Below, in pieces: positions 6,590 to 6,875 of a stretch of DNA of 6,875 nt (position 1 is its first letter; each line of letters opens with the position of its first letter). The DNA comes from Bacteroidaceae bacterium (GTDB taxonomy: Bacteria; Bacteroidota; Bacteroidia; Bacteroidales; Bacteroidaceae): the NCBI GenBank assembly GCA_900765575.1, contig CAAFRW010000312.1:1-6875 (forward strand), written 5' to 3'. Both the position numbers and the translations under genes were made by a program. The notes beneath the pieces were generated by a model. It had not been told where the DNA came from. It did no database searches and saw only the letters and a program-made list of their open reading frames with translations.

Positions 6590-6805
6590 AAGTAATTAAA
6601 GAAGGAATTAAAGGAGTTAGAGAATGTAAAGGAGCGAAAGCCTACAGCCATTGGTTTAGACTTTACCTCCTACTTTTTGGGAGAAGTAACGTTTTACCTC
6701 CTGACTAGAAATAACTCCTCTAATTCCTAATAAGTAAAGCGAGCAAAAACTCCTTTACGTCCTAACGAATGAAGCGAGTGATAACTCCTTGAAAAAAGTA
6801 ATTAA
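6590..6805. repeat. repeat-rich intergenic element bounded by 10-bp direct repeats
   Basis: This segment fills most of the 241-bp gap between the aldolase and symporter genes. A perfect direct repeat, AAGTAATTAA, lies at 6590-6599 and 6796-6805. Inside, AACTCCT recurs at 6713, 6748 and 6783 with an exact 35-bp period, and the first two 35-bp units match at about 25 of 35 bases. TTTACCTCCT occurs twice (6662-6671, 6693-6702). The left side is purine-rich, and 6603-6618 is the inverted complement of 6713-6728 at 15 of 16 positions. In addition, 6609-6618 can pair with 6748-6757, and 6626-6634 with 6750-6758. These pairings compete, so several folds are possible. There is no reading frame of note. 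It may be a small non-autonomous mobile repeat or a structured leader/terminator region. Confidence 0.6.
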
Positions 6806-6827
6806 CCTTTAGAAAAGCACAAATATC

Positions 6828-6875
6828 ATGCACATAATCGATTTAATTATCTTCCTGGTATTTACAGGGGGTATA
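6828..6875 (+). CDS. probable sodium:solute symporter (SSS family), first 16 codons only
   Basis: An ATG at 6828-6830 opens a frame that runs to the window edge and reads MHIIDLIIFLVFTGGI. A short polar start followed at once by a hydrophobic helix ending in FTGGI is what I expect for the first transmembrane segment of Bacteroides SSS-family symporters, which import sugars, sialic acid or other organic acids with Na+. Only 16 residues are visible, so family assignment rests on this short resemblance and on the position after an aldolase of the NanA/DapA superfamily. The preceding bases are A-rich (AGAAAAGCACAAATATC), usual for the host. No TAnnTTTG promoter is visible in the 241-bp gap, so it may be co-transcribed with the aldolase. 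Another membrane protein is possible. Confidence 0.5.
   Translation, partial: MHIIDLIIFLVFTGGI

Noticed and set aside
6713..6790. CRISPR-like array from the 35-bp periodicity
   Set aside because: The units are adjacent tandem copies with diverged sequence throughout, there are only two to three of them, there are no identical repeats with unique spacers, and no cas gene is nearby.

Overview
The window looks like chromosomal DNA from a gut-type Bacteroides (Bacteroidota). Three things support this. The primary sigma factor is short (286 aa), lacks region 1.1 and resembles the Bacteroides sigma-ABfr type. Several putative promoters carry the Bacteroides -7 motif TAnnTTTG. Start codons are preceded by A/T-rich sequence rather than strong Shine-Dalgarno sites. 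No phage, plasmid, insertion-sequence transposase, tRNA, rRNA or CRISPR is visible.

Layout. (1) 1-342, minus strand: the N-terminal part of a MATE-family multidrug/Na+ antiporter that runs off the left edge. (2) 343-747: about 400 bp without a confident gene. It holds a minus-strand -7 box for the MATE gene, a plus-strand promoter candidate near 459-489 and a second -7-like box at 516-523. It also holds a doubtful 62-codon ORF (545-733). (3) 748-1128, plus strand: a stand-alone CheY-like receiver protein with all phosphorylation-site residues. (4) 1175-1205: a hairpin between the convergent receiver and sigma genes. (5) 1228-2088, minus strand: rpoD. (6) 2198-5503, minus strand: a compact three-gene run, transcribed in the order GH28 pectinase-like lipoprotein, kdsA, kdsD. 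The first gap is 10 bp and kdsA/kdsD overlap by 4 bp (ATGA). (7) 5504-5647: a divergent promoter region. (8) 5648-6586, plus strand: a DapA/NanA-superfamily class I aldolase that is probably not a true DapA. (9) 6587-6827: a repeat-rich intergenic segment. (10) 6828-6875, plus strand: the first 16 codons of a probable sodium:solute symporter.

How the genes fit together. KdsD (D-arabinose-5-phosphate isomerase) and KdsA (Kdo-8-phosphate synthase) catalyse consecutive steps toward Kdo, the sugar linking lipid A to the rest of lipopolysaccharide. They sit behind a secreted GH28 enzyme predicted to act on galacturonan-type plant polymers. The divergent aldolase-symporter pair looks like a catabolic module for a 2-keto-3-deoxy acid or sialic-acid-like substrate. 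The co-location of Kdo synthesis, a pectinase-like lipoprotein and a pyruvate-type aldolase with a transporter is the most interesting functional context here. The strongest unexplained non-coding structure is the 6590-6805 repeat segment. It has a perfect 10-bp direct repeat at its ends, diverged 35-bp tandem units and alternative inverted repeats. I see no clear evidence of a wholly new multi-gene system.
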